A stretch of DNA of 64,000 nt from Sphingomonas sp. 35-24ZXX (GCF_000786215.1 NZ_JROG01000001.1:186001-250000); one strand, 5' to 3'; positions 52,210-60,934 are shown, counted from the stretch's first letter. Notes: a model not told the origin generated them from the letters alone. Numbers and translations are program-made.

Positions 52210-53999
52210 GACGCCGCCTCCGGGCCCATCACGGTCACGGTCTGCATCATTCCGCCGTGCATGTGATAGAGCAGATGGCAGTGGAAGGCCCAGTCGCCCG
52301 GCTCATTGGCGGTGAGGTCGAACTGCGCGCTCGCGCCGGGCTGCACGATCATCGTGTTCTTGCGCGGTTGCAGTGCGGCGGGCTGGCCGTTGACCATCTC
52401 GAAGAAAAGCCCATGCAGATGGATGGGGTGCGCCATCATGGTGTTGTTGACCAGCTTCACCCGCACCCGCTCGTTCCAGGCGAAACGGATCGGTACGTCG
52501 CTCACCGCCGAATACATCCGCCCGTCGAACGACCACATATAGCGTTCCATGTTGCCGGTGAGGTGCAGCTCGAGCAGCCGGGTCGGCTCGGGCGACTGGG
52601 CCCTGGCATCCCGCGCGACCAGCATGCGATAGTTGAGCACGCGATGCTCGACATCGCGCAGGCCCAGGCCCGGATCACCCATCTTGTCGACCGGCGCCAT
52701 CGAGACCATGTCGATGCCCGGCCCGATCGCGACATCGGGGGGCAGCAGCGAGGGATCGCGCATCTTCATGCCCTGCATGCTCATGCTTTGGGACGATTCC
52801 CTGTCGCCTTCGGGCGCGGCGCTGTGGTCCATCGATCCATGGTCCATGCCGCCATGATCCATGCCACCGTCGCCATGGTTCATCCCCATGTCTGCCATGG
52901 TGAGCAGCGGCGGATCGCGCAGGGCAGGGACGGCGGCGCGCAACCCCGGAGCGCTCGCCAGCGTCGCCAGCGCCATGCCTGAACGGTCCATCGATTCCGC
53001 GACGATGCTGTAGGCGGGTTGGGTGCCTGGCTCCAGGATCACGTCATAGGTTTCCGCCGTGCCGATCTGCAGTTCGTCGACCTCCACCGGGCGCACCATC
53101 TGGCCGTCGGTGGCGATCACGGTCATCGGCAGGCCCGGGATGCGCACGTTGAAAAAGGTCATCGCACCACCGTTGATGATGCGCAGCCGGATGCGCTCGC
53201 CGGGATTGAACAGATATTCCATGCCTTCGTCCGGCCCGCGCCCATTGGCGAGGAAGGTATAGGTCTTGCCGCCGATGTCCGCGATATCGGTGGGCATCAT
53301 CCGCATCTGGCCCCACATCCGCCGCTCCTCGGCAGACATCGCGTAATCATCGGTCCAGGTGTTCTGCTGGCGGTTGAAATAGCCTTCGCCGGTGCGCAGC
53401 CGCTTCATGATGAAATGCGGGTCGAGCGTGGTGAAGTCGCTGAGCAGCAGGATATAGTCGCGATCGACCACGATCGGCTCGCCGCCTGCAGGCTCGATGA
53501 TCATCGGCCCATAATGGCCCGATTGCTCCTGCAGCCCCGAGTGGCTGTGATACCAATAGGTGCCCGATTGGCGGATCGGGAAGCGATAGGTGAAGGTCTC
53601 TCCGGGCTTGATCCCGGGAAAGCTGATCCCGGGCACGCCGTCATATTGGAACGGCAGCAACAGCCCGTGCCAGTGCACCGAGCTGTCGACGTCAAGCGTG
53701 TTGGTGACGTTGAGGCGCACCTCCTGTCCTTCGGTCAGCCGGATGAGCGGACCAGGCACGCTGCCGTTGACGGCAACGCCGGGCCCCCGGCGGCCCTGAA
53801 CGACACGGTGGCCGCTGCCGATGGACAGGTCGATCACCTGCCCGCGCACCTCGTCGAATCCCGCCGGTATCAGCGGGCCGCCGCGGCCGTGGCCGCCGCC
53901 GTGCATGCTGTGGCCCTGCGCCCATGCGGGCATTGCCAGCATGGATGCGCCAACGCCCATGCCCGCCAGAAGCGACCGTCTCGAAAATTCCTGCTGCAT
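52206..53999 (-). CDS. copA: Periplasmic multicopper oxidase CopA
   Basis: 597 residues. A twin-arginine signal (FSRRSLLAGMGVGASMLAM) is followed by three cupredoxin domains. Copper motifs are SSVHWHGLLLPFQYDG, TYWYHSHSGLQEQSG, HPIHLHGLFFEM and WAFHCHLLYHMHGGM (the HCH motif with the type-1 Cys). A Met/His-rich loop (about 370-420, GMNHGDGGMDHGGMDHGSMD) is typical of CopA/CueO and binds Cu(I). It oxidises Cu(I) to less toxic Cu(II). First gene of the copper operon, divergent from the CsoR-type repressor. Confidence 0.93.
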   Translation of the reverse strand: MQQEFSRRSLLAGMGVGASMLAMPAWAQGHSMHGGGHGRGGPLIPAGFDEVRGQVIDLSIGSGHRVVQGRRGPGVAVNGSVPGPLIRLTEGQEVRLNVTNTLDVDSSVHWHGLLLPFQYDGVPGISFPGIKPGETFTYRFPIRQSGTYWYHSHSGLQEQSGHYGPMIIEPAGGEPIVVDRDYILLLSDFTTLDPHFIMKRLRTGEGYFNRQQNTWTDDYAMSAEERRMWGQMRMMPTDIADIGGKTYTFLANGRGPDEGMEYLFNPGERIRLRIINGGAMTFFNVRIPGLPMTVIATDGQMVRPVEVDELQIGTAETYDVILEPGTQPAYSIVAESMDRSGMALATLASAPGLRAAVPALRDPPLLTMADMGMNHGDGGMDHGGMDHGSMDHSAAPEGDRESSQSMSMQGMKMRDPSLLPPDVAIGPGIDMVSMAPVDKMGDPGLGLRDVEHRVLNYRMLVARDARAQSPEPTRLLELHLTGNMERYMWSFDGRMYSAVSDVPIRFAWNERVRVKLVNNTMMAHPIHLHGLFFEMVNGQPAALQPRKNTMIVQPGASAQFDLTANEPGDWAFHCHLLYHMHGGMMQTVTVMGPEAAS

Positions 54000-54027
54000 G
54001 ACTCTTGCCTGTCCTTCGGCAAGGCCA

Positions 54028-54050
54028 TACTATACCCCCCTATCGTATAT
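54028..54050. promoter_or_regulatory. CsoR-type operator in the copA / csoR promoter
   Basis: ATACTATACCCCCCTATCGT (54028-54047) has a C6 tract flanked by AT-rich inverted arms (ATAC/GTAT), the pattern of CsoR/RcnR-family operators. It lies 23-50 bases from both divergent starts, so one bound repressor could control both. Confidence 0.6.
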
Positions 54051-54072
54051 CAAGCCTGCAGGGACGTACATC

Positions 54073-54345
54073 ATGGCCAAGGACAAGACAGCCATCCTGA
54101 ACCGACTGCGCCGGATCGAGGGGCAGGTGCGCGGGGTATCGCAGATGGTCGAGGACGACCGCTATTGCATCGATATCCTGCACCAGGTCCAGGCGATCAA
54201 GGCGGCGCTGTCCCGCGCGGAAAGCGAAATCCTGAAGGACCATGCCGCCTGCTGCGTATCCGAGGCGATCGCATCGGGCGATGTTGCCGAGCAGCGGACC
54301 AAGTTCAACGAACTCATCGACCTTTTCGAGAAGGTCAAGCGCTGA
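54073..54345 (+). CDS. csoR: CsoR-type copper-sensing repressor
   Basis: A 90-residue all-helical DUF156 regulator: ILNRLRRIEGQVRGVSQMVE, then Cys32 (RYCIDIL), His57 (KDHAA) and Cys61. The Cys-x24-His-x3-Cys spacing is the Cu(I) trio of CsoR; the N-terminal histidine that marks nickel/cobalt RcnR proteins is absent. It should release the operator at 54028 on binding Cu(I) and derepress copABCD. Its end overlaps the convergent NTF2-like gene by 11 bases. Confidence 0.88.
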   Translation: MAKDKTAILNRLRRIEGQVRGVSQMVEDDRYCIDILHQVQAIKAALSRAESEILKDHAACCVSEAIASGDVAEQRTKFNELIDLFEKVKR

Positions 54346-54742
54346 AGGTCAGCGATCCGCGGCGTTCCAGGAACCGCCATTGGCCGTCATGCCGCACGAA
54401 CCGGTCATCGAACGAACCAACCAGGGGAGGGCGGTTCTCGACGAACAGCAGCATCGCGCAATGCCCGGTCGCCTTGTTCTCGTCTGCGACATCGATCACG
54501 ACATTGGCGCAGACATGCCGGGTGGTGCGCGGCGCGCGCGCCTCGAACGCGGCCAGGATCGCCGCGTGACCGCGAATCTCGTCGTCCGGCGCGGTCGGAC
54601 GCGTCATCAGCCCATCGGGATGGTAGAGCGCAACAATCTCTGCCCAGCGGTGCGCGTCGTTCAGATTGGCATAGAGCGCGATCAGGCGGGTGCATTCCCA
54701 CTCGATCGCCTGCCGCTCGGCCCCGGTCATGCTTAGTGTCAC
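54335..54742 (-). CDS. NTF2-like / SnoaL-fold protein
   Basis: 135 residues of the SnoaL/NTF2 cone fold: WECTRLIALYANLNDAHRWA, ALYHPDGLMTRPTAP, HAAILAAFEAR and FDDRFVRHDGQWRFLERRG are typical of the nuclear-transport-factor-2-like ring-hydroxylating dioxygenase beta/SnoaL group. These can be isomerases, hydratases or small-molecule binders; the function is unknown. The GTG at 54742 overlaps the upstream stop as GTGA; an ATG at 54730 is the alternative. Probably co-transcribed with the MetE-like gene. Confidence 0.8.
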   Translation of the reverse strand: MTLSMTGAERQAIEWECTRLIALYANLNDAHRWAEIVALYHPDGLMTRPTAPDDEIRGHAAILAAFEARAPRTTRHVCANVVIDVADENKATGHCAMLLFVENRPPLVGSFDDRFVRHDGQWRFLERRGSLTFSA

Positions 54743-55869
54743 AGCCGTGAACTCGCCAGGTCAGCCCCTTCGCGCAGCGCCTTCAGCTTCTTGGCGGTGA
54801 CCAGCGGATCGATCTTGCCGTAACCGGCGAAGGTGCCGAAGCCGCAATCTGTGCTGCCAATGACGCGGTCGGCGCCGACGATGCCGGCAAAGCGCTCGAG
54901 CCGCTGTGCGATCAGCTCGGGATGCTCGACATAGTTCGAGCAGGTATCGATTACGCCGGGCGCGAGCGTCTTGTCATCGGGGATCGCAGCATCGCGCCAC
55001 ACGGTCCATTCATGCTCGTGCCGAGGGTTGGCGCCTTCGAACAGGATGGTCGCCGGGCGCGCGGCCAGAACGATATCGACCACCCGCTCGAGCGGGATGT
55101 CATGATCATGCGGGCCTTCGTAATTGCCCCAGCAGATGTGCATGCGCATCCGTTCGGGCGGGATGTTCGCGGTGGCGGCGTTGAGCGCTTCGACATTGGC
55201 CGCGGCCACCTTCAGGAAATCGTCTTCGGACAGGTCCTGGTAGCCGGTATGCCGCGACATCGCGAGATCGGGGCAATCGAGCTGCAGATCGAAGCCTGCG
55301 GCCACGATCGTCTCGTATTCCTCGCGCATCGCATCGGCAAGATCGGCCAGATACGCTTCATGGCTGGGATAATGGCGGTTGACCTGGAAGGCGGTGATCA
55401 GGCCGGGAGACGCCGCATTCATGAACCCGCGCGCGCCGCTGCCATGCGTGTCCATCGCGGCTCGGAAGCGGCGGATATCGTCGTGCAGCGGTTCCAGCGA
55501 GACCAGCTTGACCGGTCCGATGCACGATGCGCGGACAAAGTCCTGTGAGCCCATGATCGCGGAAAGCCTGCGGGCGAGATCGGGCACTTCGGCAAGGTCT
55601 GCGGCGGGCTTGCGGTCGATATGCCCGCCAAATCCCGACAGGCGCTCGATCATGTAGGTCGAATAGCCGACCTTGCCCATTTCGCCGTCGCTGACGATAT
55701 CGACTCCGCAACCACGCTGGAACGCCACCGATCGATCGACCGCATCGGCCACGGCGAGATCGAATGCAGCAGCATCATACGGTTCACCGGCATCCCGAGC
55801 GAGCAGCAGCGCGGTCAATTCCGGGCCGCGCGGCATCGATCCGACATGCGTGGTGGCGATATAGGTCAT
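54739..55869 (-). CDS. Cobalamin-independent methionine synthase C-terminal-like methyltransferase
   Basis: 376 residues, corresponding only to the catalytic C-terminal barrel of MetE (full MetE is about 750). Zinc ligands are visible: MRMHICWGN (His and Cys), TILFEGANP (Glu) and GSTDCGFGTF (Cys). TTHVGSMPRGPELTALL and DGEMGKVGYSTYM are typical of short MetE-like proteins. These are often not methionine synthases but act on other thiol or methyl substrates, for example in xenobiotic pathways. The ATG at 55869 follows GGGAGGGA; the upstream open frame overlaps the divergent Pao genes. The role is inferred from fold only. Confidence 0.82.
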   Translation of the reverse strand: MTYIATTHVGSMPRGPELTALLLARDAGEPYDAAAFDLAVADAVDRSVAFQRGCGVDIVSDGEMGKVGYSTYMIERLSGFGGHIDRKPAADLAEVPDLARRLSAIMGSQDFVRASCIGPVKLVSLEPLHDDIRRFRAAMDTHGSGARGFMNAASPGLITAFQVNRHYPSHEAYLADLADAMREEYETIVAAGFDLQLDCPDLAMSRHTGYQDLSEDDFLKVAAANVEALNAATANIPPERMRMHICWGNYEGPHDHDIPLERVVDIVLAARPATILFEGANPRHEHEWTVWRDAAIPDDKTLAPGVIDTCSNYVEHPELIAQRLERFAGIVGADRVIGSTDCGFGTFAGYGKIDPLVTAKKLKALREGADLASSRL

Positions 55870-55951
55870 GCATTCCCTCCCTTGGCTGCCAGACCCTTTG
55901 CGGACGGTGTTCTTGCCGCAGGGCGTTTCCAGCTGATGGCAGGTGCCTAAC

Positions 55952-55963
55952 ATTGGATCCAAT
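55952..55963. promoter_or_regulatory. 12-bp perfect palindrome in a divergent promoter
   Basis: ATTGGATCCAAT lies in the 199-bp region between the MetE-like gene (start 55869) and the PaoA-like gene (start 56069). A short AT-rich segment follows (AATAATGCACAATGCG). Position and symmetry suggest an operator; no regulator is encoded next to it. Confidence 0.45.
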
Positions 55964-56068
55964 AATGCACAATGCGTTGCGTGCGCGCTAAAACAGCCGG
56001 ACGCCGGATCGCTCTGCAGATCCGCACGTATCCCGAGTGCAATCCCAGCGAGAAGGTATCCAGCAGAC

Positions 56069-56605
56069 ATGGTTTCAAGCACTGCCATGGCGGTCGTGAA
56101 TGGCGTCGCCCACCCATTGCCAACCGATCCGCGGCGGACGCTGCTCGACTGGCTCCGCGATGATCTGGAGCTGACCGGCACCAAGAAGGGTTGCGACCAT
56201 GGCCAATGCGGGGCGTGTACCGTTCTGGTCGATGGGCGTCGGATCAACTCCTGCCTGTCGCTCGCCCAGTTGCACGAAAGCGACCAGATCGAAACCATCG
56301 AGGCGATCGGAACTCCCGACAACCTCGCGCCACTGCAACGTGCCTTTGTCACGCACGACGGCTTTCAGTGCGGATATTGCACCCCCGGTCAGATCTGTTC
56401 GGCGAAGGCCCTGATGCAGGAACTGGCCGACGGATGGGCCAGCGCCCAGACCGATGACCTGACTGCGCGACCGTCCCCCACGGCCGAGGAACTGCGCGAA
56501 CGGATGAGCGGCAACATCTGCCGGTGCGGGGCCTATTCGAACATCATTGCAGCGCTCGAAGAGGTGATTGCAGCGGATGCCGGGCAGCAGGGGGCAGGGG
56601 CATGA
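56069..56605 (+). CDS. paoA: Aldehyde oxidoreductase [2Fe-2S] subunit (PaoA/YagT-like)
   Basis: 178 residues with two [2Fe-2S] domains: KKGCDHGQCGACTVLVDGRR, GFQCGYCTPGQICSAKAL and MSGNICRCGAYSNI. It passes electrons from the molybdenum subunit to the FAD subunit. The ATG at 56069 follows GAGAAGG; an internal ATG at 56087 is possible. No Tat signal is evident, unlike E. coli PaoA. The stop overlaps the FAD subunit start as ATGA. Confidence 0.87.
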   Translation: MVSSTAMAVVNGVAHPLPTDPRRTLLDWLRDDLELTGTKKGCDHGQCGACTVLVDGRRINSCLSLAQLHESDQIETIEAIGTPDNLAPLQRAFVTHDGFQCGYCTPGQICSAKALMQELADGWASAQTDDLTARPSPTAEELRERMSGNICRCGAYSNIIAALEEVIAADAGQQGAGA

Positions 56606-57582
56606 AACCGTTCGCACTCGATCATCGGGCATCGACTGAGACCGCGCTGCAGGCGTTGGCGCAAGGTGCAACGGCGATTGCGGGTGGCACCAACCTCGTT
56701 GACCTGATGAAGCTGCAGATCACGACGCCCGAGCGGCTCGTCTCGCTGAAACATGCCGCGCTTGGCGAGATTGCGCAGGACGGCGACGGCCTGACCATCG
56801 GCGCGCTTGTCACCAATGCCGATTGCGCTGCCGACATGCGCGTTCGCGAGCATTGGCCCCTGCTTGCAAAGGCCATTCTGGCAGGCGCCAGCCCGCAGTT
56901 GCGCAATCGCGCGACGACAGGCGGGAACCTGTGTCAACGCACGCGTTGCGGGTATTTCTATGACACCAGCCAGGCGTGCAACAAGCGTGACCCTGGTTCG
57001 GGCTGCGCCGCGCGTAATGGCTTCAACCGGATCCATGCCGTACTCGGTACCAGCGACGCGTGCATCGCGACCTATCCGGGGGACATGGCGGTCGCGATGC
57101 TCGCGCTGGATGCGGTGGTTCTGACCGAGGGCCCCGCGGGACCCCGCGAAATTCCCATGGCACAATTTCATCTGAAGCCCGGTGACAATCCCTCGCGCGA
57201 CAACGTCCTCGAAGCCGGAGAGCTGATTGTCGCGGTGCGTCTGCCCGCCCCGACAGGCGGGGTGCAGATCTACCGCAAGGTGCGCGATCGCGCCTCTTAT
57301 GCCTTTGCGCTCGTCTCGGTGGCGGTGGATCTGACGATGGAAGAGGGCCGCATTGCGCGGTGCGCGGTCGCGTTTGGAAGCCTCGGGACCGTGCCCTGGC
57401 GCGATCAGCAAATGGAACAGGTGCTGATCGGCGAGACGCCCAGCCCGGTGCTGTTCGCCAGGGCTGCCGACGTCCTGCTCAAAGATGCGCAGGGCTTTGG
57501 CGAGAATGATTTCAAGATCCCGCTGGCTGCGCGCGCGCTGGCCGCCACGCTGAACGACGCCACGCGAACAGGAAAGGCCTGA
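56602..57582 (+). CDS. paoB: Aldehyde oxidoreductase FAD / [4Fe-4S] subunit (PaoB/YagS-like)
   Basis: 326 residues of the molybdopterin-dehydrogenase FAD-binding family: AIAGGTNLVDLMKLQ, RNRATTGGNLCQRTRC and the C-terminal CO-dehydrogenase-flavoprotein domain. An insert with Cys111, Cys116, Cys126 and Cys135 (LCQRTRCGYFYDTSQACNKR) is the extra [4Fe-4S] site that distinguishes PaoB/YagS from ordinary xanthine dehydrogenase FAD subunits. It starts in ATGA with paoA and ends 3 bases before paoC. Confidence 0.87.
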   Translation: MKPFALDHRASTETALQALAQGATAIAGGTNLVDLMKLQITTPERLVSLKHAALGEIAQDGDGLTIGALVTNADCAADMRVREHWPLLAKAILAGASPQLRNRATTGGNLCQRTRCGYFYDTSQACNKRDPGSGCAARNGFNRIHAVLGTSDACIATYPGDMAVAMLALDAVVLTEGPAGPREIPMAQFHLKPGDNPSRDNVLEAGELIVAVRLPAPTGGVQIYRKVRDRASYAFALVSVAVDLTMEEGRIARCAVAFGSLGTVPWRDQQMEQVLIGETPSPVLFARAADVLLKDAQGFGENDFKIPLAARALAATLNDATRTGKA

Positions 57583-57585
57583 CCC

Positions 57586-59820
57586 ATGCGCATACCCCTG
57601 GCCGATTTGTACAACACGCCCGACGAGCGCAATCTTCTCGACACCATGAAGCAGGGTGTCATCGGCAAGCCGCTCGATCGTCCCGAAGGACCGCTCAAGG
57701 TCAGCGGCACCGCGACCTATTCCGCCGAGTGGAAGCTCGATGGCTGCGTCGAAGGCATGCTGGTTCTGGCGGACATTCCGCAGGGCACCGTCAAGACCAT
57801 CCATCGCGACGCGATACTTGGGATGCCGGGCGTGCTCGCCGTACTCGCCGACGAGGCCATGGTGCGTCGCTCGGCACAAGGCACCGCAGGCAAGGCTCCG
57901 GTCCAGGATGTCCATACCGTCGATTATTTCGGGCAGCCCGTCGCGCTGGTGGTGGCTGACACATTCGAGCAGGCACGCGACGCGGCGCTCGCGCTCAGGG
58001 TAGACTATGACGCTGCCGAAGACCGGGTCGCGTTCGACCCGCAAAGTCCCGATGCCGAGGTTGAGCAGCCGTCCGACCAGAAGCCCGTCAAAGGCGGCGA
58101 TCTCGATCAGGCGATGCGCGATGCCGCGTTCAGCATCGATGTCGAATACGATACGCCGGGCCATGCCAGCGCCGCCATGGAGCCGCATGCCACGATCGCG
58201 CATTGGGAGGATGATCATCTGATTCTGCGCGGCAGCTATCAGATGCTGGCCTTCAATGTGAAGGAGATCGCGGATTGCCTGTCGATGTCGACCAAGAAGG
58301 TCCGGATCATCGCGCCTTATGTGGGCGGGGGCTTTGGCTCCAAGCTGGGCATCACGCACGAGGCAGTGGCCGCTGCGATCGCTTCGAAGGAGCTTGGTCG
58401 GCCGGTGCGGGTGGTGATGACCCGTCAGCAGGTTTTCCAGACCGTGATGCGCCGGTCCGAGACACGCCAGCGCGTGCGCCTCGCCGCCGATCCGGCAGGC
58501 AGGATCATCGGCCTGGGCCATGAAGCGCTCGTTTCCAATCTGCCCGCCGAGGATTTTGCCGAGCCCGTCACCCAGGCGACCGAGTTTCTGTATGGCGGCG
58601 AGAACCGGCTGCTCAAGGTAGATGTGGCGCGGATCTGCCGCATGACTGCGGGCTCTGTGCGTGCGCCCGGGGAAGCTGTTGGCATGCAGGTGCTCGAGGC
58701 CGCAATGGACGAACTCGCCGAAAAGGTCGGCATCGACCCTATCGTGCTCAGAAAGCGCAATCTTCCCGCGAAAGTTCCGGTGGAAGGCACGCCCTATTCG
58801 TCCCGCATGCTGGTCGAGGCCCTGGAGCAGGGGGCCGCGCAATTCGGCTGGAACAAGCGCAAGGCCGCGCCCTGCGAGACCCGCGAGGGTGACTGGTGGA
58901 TCGGCATGGGCGTCGCCAGCGCCGCCCGCGTCAACATGCTGATCCCTGCCGAAGCCCGGGTCACGCTGAAGGCCGATGGCACTGCACTGGTCGAAACCGA
59001 CCAGACCGATATCGGCACCGGCAGCTACGCCATTCTGGGGCAGATCGCGGGCGAAATGCTGGGTCTGCCGATCAGCCGCGTCAAGGTCGTGCTGGGCGAT
59101 ACCACGCTGCCGCCAGGCGCGGGATCGGGCGGAAGCTTCGGTGCGATCTCGACCGGGTCTGCGGTCCTGCGAGCCTGCGAGGCGATCCGCACCAAACTGG
59201 CCCGAAAGATGGACGGAGACGCCGAAACTCTCGAAATCCGGGACGGCATGGCCAGCGTGGATGGCCGCCAACGGTCGCTGGTCGATCTTCTGGAGGGCGA
59301 GGACATGGCAGAGATCGGGTCGATCAAGCCCGGCAAGACGTTCAAGGATTTCTCGCAGGCCAGCTATGGCGCGTTCTTTGCCGAAGTGGGCGTGCACGCC
59401 TTCACTGGAGAAGTGCGCGTGCGCCGAATGACCGGGGCGTTCGGCTTCGGCCGCGTGCTCAATGCCAAGACCGCCCGTTCGCAATGTCTGGGCGGCATGG
59501 TCTGGGGCATCGGCAGCGCGCTGACGGAAGAACTGGCGTTCGACCTGCGCGATGGTCATCTGGTCAACCACGATCTGGCCGAATATCACGTGCCCGTGCA
59601 CGCCGACGTGCCTGCGCTCGAGGTCATCCTGCTGGAAGAACGCGACGCCGCGGCCAGCCCGCTGCAGGCGAAGGGTGTCGGTGAACTCGGCATCTGCGGT
59701 GCCGCCGGCGCGATTGCCAATGCCGTTCGCAACGCCTGCGGCGTACGCGTGCGCAGTTTCCCGCTGACACTCGACAAGATCATCCCTCATTTGCCCGACC
59801 CGTTTGCGTCGGCCGCCTGA
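57586..59820 (+). CDS. paoC: Aldehyde oxidoreductase molybdenum-cofactor subunit (PaoC/YagR-like)
   Basis: 744 residues. GKPLDRPEGPLKVSGTATYS, IIAPYVGGGFGSKLG, GSVRAPGEAVGMQVLEAAMD, TDIGTGSYAILGQIAGEML and the catalytic glutamate in KGVGELGICGAAGAIANAV are xanthine-oxidase-family motifs. With the two preceding subunits it forms a PaoABC-type enzyme oxidising aldehydes, often aromatic, to acids. It needs Mo-MCD, for which the mocA and xdhC genes at 48-49.7 kb could provide. A catalase-like gene follows 11 bases downstream. Confidence 0.88.
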   Translation: MRIPLADLYNTPDERNLLDTMKQGVIGKPLDRPEGPLKVSGTATYSAEWKLDGCVEGMLVLADIPQGTVKTIHRDAILGMPGVLAVLADEAMVRRSAQGTAGKAPVQDVHTVDYFGQPVALVVADTFEQARDAALALRVDYDAAEDRVAFDPQSPDAEVEQPSDQKPVKGGDLDQAMRDAAFSIDVEYDTPGHASAAMEPHATIAHWEDDHLILRGSYQMLAFNVKEIADCLSMSTKKVRIIAPYVGGGFGSKLGITHEAVAAAIASKELGRPVRVVMTRQQVFQTVMRRSETRQRVRLAADPAGRIIGLGHEALVSNLPAEDFAEPVTQATEFLYGGENRLLKVDVARICRMTAGSVRAPGEAVGMQVLEAAMDELAEKVGIDPIVLRKRNLPAKVPVEGTPYSSRMLVEALEQGAAQFGWNKRKAAPCETREGDWWIGMGVASAARVNMLIPAEARVTLKADGTALVETDQTDIGTGSYAILGQIAGEMLGLPISRVKVVLGDTTLPPGAGSGGSFGAISTGSAVLRACEAIRTKLARKMDGDAETLEIRDGMASVDGRQRSLVDLLEGEDMAEIGSIKPGKTFKDFSQASYGAFFAEVGVHAFTGEVRVRRMTGAFGFGRVLNAKTARSQCLGGMVWGIGSALTEELAFDLRDGHLVNHDLAEYHVPVHADVPALEVILLEERDAAASPLQAKGVGELGICGAAGAIANAVRNACGVRVRSFPLTLDKIIPHLPDPFASAA

Positions 59821-59831
59821 AAGGTCGTCCC

Positions 59832-60914
59832 GTGATTGCACCTCCGCTGCGCTACACCGCAGACCTCGAACAGCCGCAGCCTGATGAGGCCGAGACCGAT
59901 GCCAGCCTCGAAAAGTCGTTTAACCACATTCTGGAAACGACAGCAGCCGATTATGGCCACGCGGTGCGTGCCGTCCATGCCAAGGCCCATGGCCTGTTCG
60001 AAGGCACGTTCACGGTCGACGGCCATCTCCCGCAGGAACTGGCGCAAGGCCTGTTTGCCAAGCCCGGCATCTATCCAGCCGCGCTGCGCATCTCGACCAA
60101 TCCCGGCGATATCCTCGATGACAATGTCGTGCTTCCCCGAGGCATCGCGCTGAGGGTCGAGCGCGTCGAAGGTGAGCGCGTTCCGGGCGCACAAGGCGAT
60201 GGCCAGGATTTCCTGATGGTCAATGGACCGGTCTTTGCCGTGGCCACACCGGACAAGTTTGCAGGCAAGCTCAAGCTGCTCGCCGCGACAACCGACCGCG
60301 CCGAAGGTGCCAAGGTGGCGCTGTCGACGGTTCTGGGCTTCATCAATTCCGCGCTGGGCAAGGTCGGGCTTGAATCCAAGGCACTGGCCGGAATGGGGGG
60401 ATCGCCGCAAGTCCACCCGCTGGGTGAAACCTATTTCAGCACCGTGCCGTTTCGCTATGGCGACCATGTGGCAAAGTTCCGCCTGCGTCCGCTTTCGCCG
60501 TCGCTGACGGTGCTGACCGACACGATCATCGATACATCCGGCCGGCCCGATGGCCTGCGCGAGACGATTCGGAAGGATGCTGCCAAGCTGACCGGCGAGT
60601 GGGCGTTCGAAGTCCAGCTTGCCCGCGATCTGGACAAGCAGCCGATCGAGGACGCCAGTGTCGAATGGAAGGAGGAGGATGCCCCCTTCGTCCAGGTTGC
60701 GACCTTGCGCATCGAACCGCAGGACAGCTGGTCCGACGACAAGGTGCGGCGCATCGACGAGACGCTGCACTTTTCTCCCTGGAATGCGCTGGTGGACCAT
60801 CGGCCACTGGGCGGTATCAACCGCGCCCGGCGACGCGCCTACAAGAACTCCTCCGACTTCCGCGTTCGGGTCAACGGCTGTCCGTTGGCCGCAGCGGCGC
60901 AAGCCGCGGACTGA
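59832..60914 (+). CDS. Catalase-family heme protein (short, non-classical)
   Basis: 360 residues, shorter than true catalases (about 480 or more). The distal histidine is visible as His49 in VRAVHAKAHGLFEGTF, and VNGPVFAV carries the asparagine that assists it. The end reads SPWNALVDHRPLGGINRARR, as in the small catalase-related group. The usual Tyr-based proximal heme-ligand motif of catalases is not obvious, so peroxidase or other activity is possible. The start is GTG at 59832. Co-transcription with paoABC suggests removal of peroxide formed when the molybdenum enzyme reacts with O2 (inference). Confidence 0.8.
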   Translation: MIAPPLRYTADLEQPQPDEAETDASLEKSFNHILETTAADYGHAVRAVHAKAHGLFEGTFTVDGHLPQELAQGLFAKPGIYPAALRISTNPGDILDDNVVLPRGIALRVERVEGERVPGAQGDGQDFLMVNGPVFAVATPDKFAGKLKLLAATTDRAEGAKVALSTVLGFINSALGKVGLESKALAGMGGSPQVHPLGETYFSTVPFRYGDHVAKFRLRPLSPSLTVLTDTIIDTSGRPDGLRETIRKDAAKLTGEWAFEVQLARDLDKQPIEDASVEWKEEDAPFVQVATLRIEPQDSWSDDKVRRIDETLHFSPWNALVDHRPLGGINRARRRAYKNSSDFRVRVNGCPLAAAAQAAD

Positions 60915-60934
60915 ATCACTTCGTTCTGATCGAA

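Noticed and set aside
55870-56352. N-terminal extension of the MetE-like gene, possibly a full-length MetE
   Set aside because: The extension is antisense to paoA, lacks MetE N-domain motifs, and the ATG at 55869 has a strong GGGAGGGA.
56533-59841. Very long open minus-strand frame (over 1,100 codons) opposite paoABC
   Set aside because: It is the antisense shadow of three well-conserved genes in GC-rich DNA; its translation is rich in R, H, Q and D with no domain.
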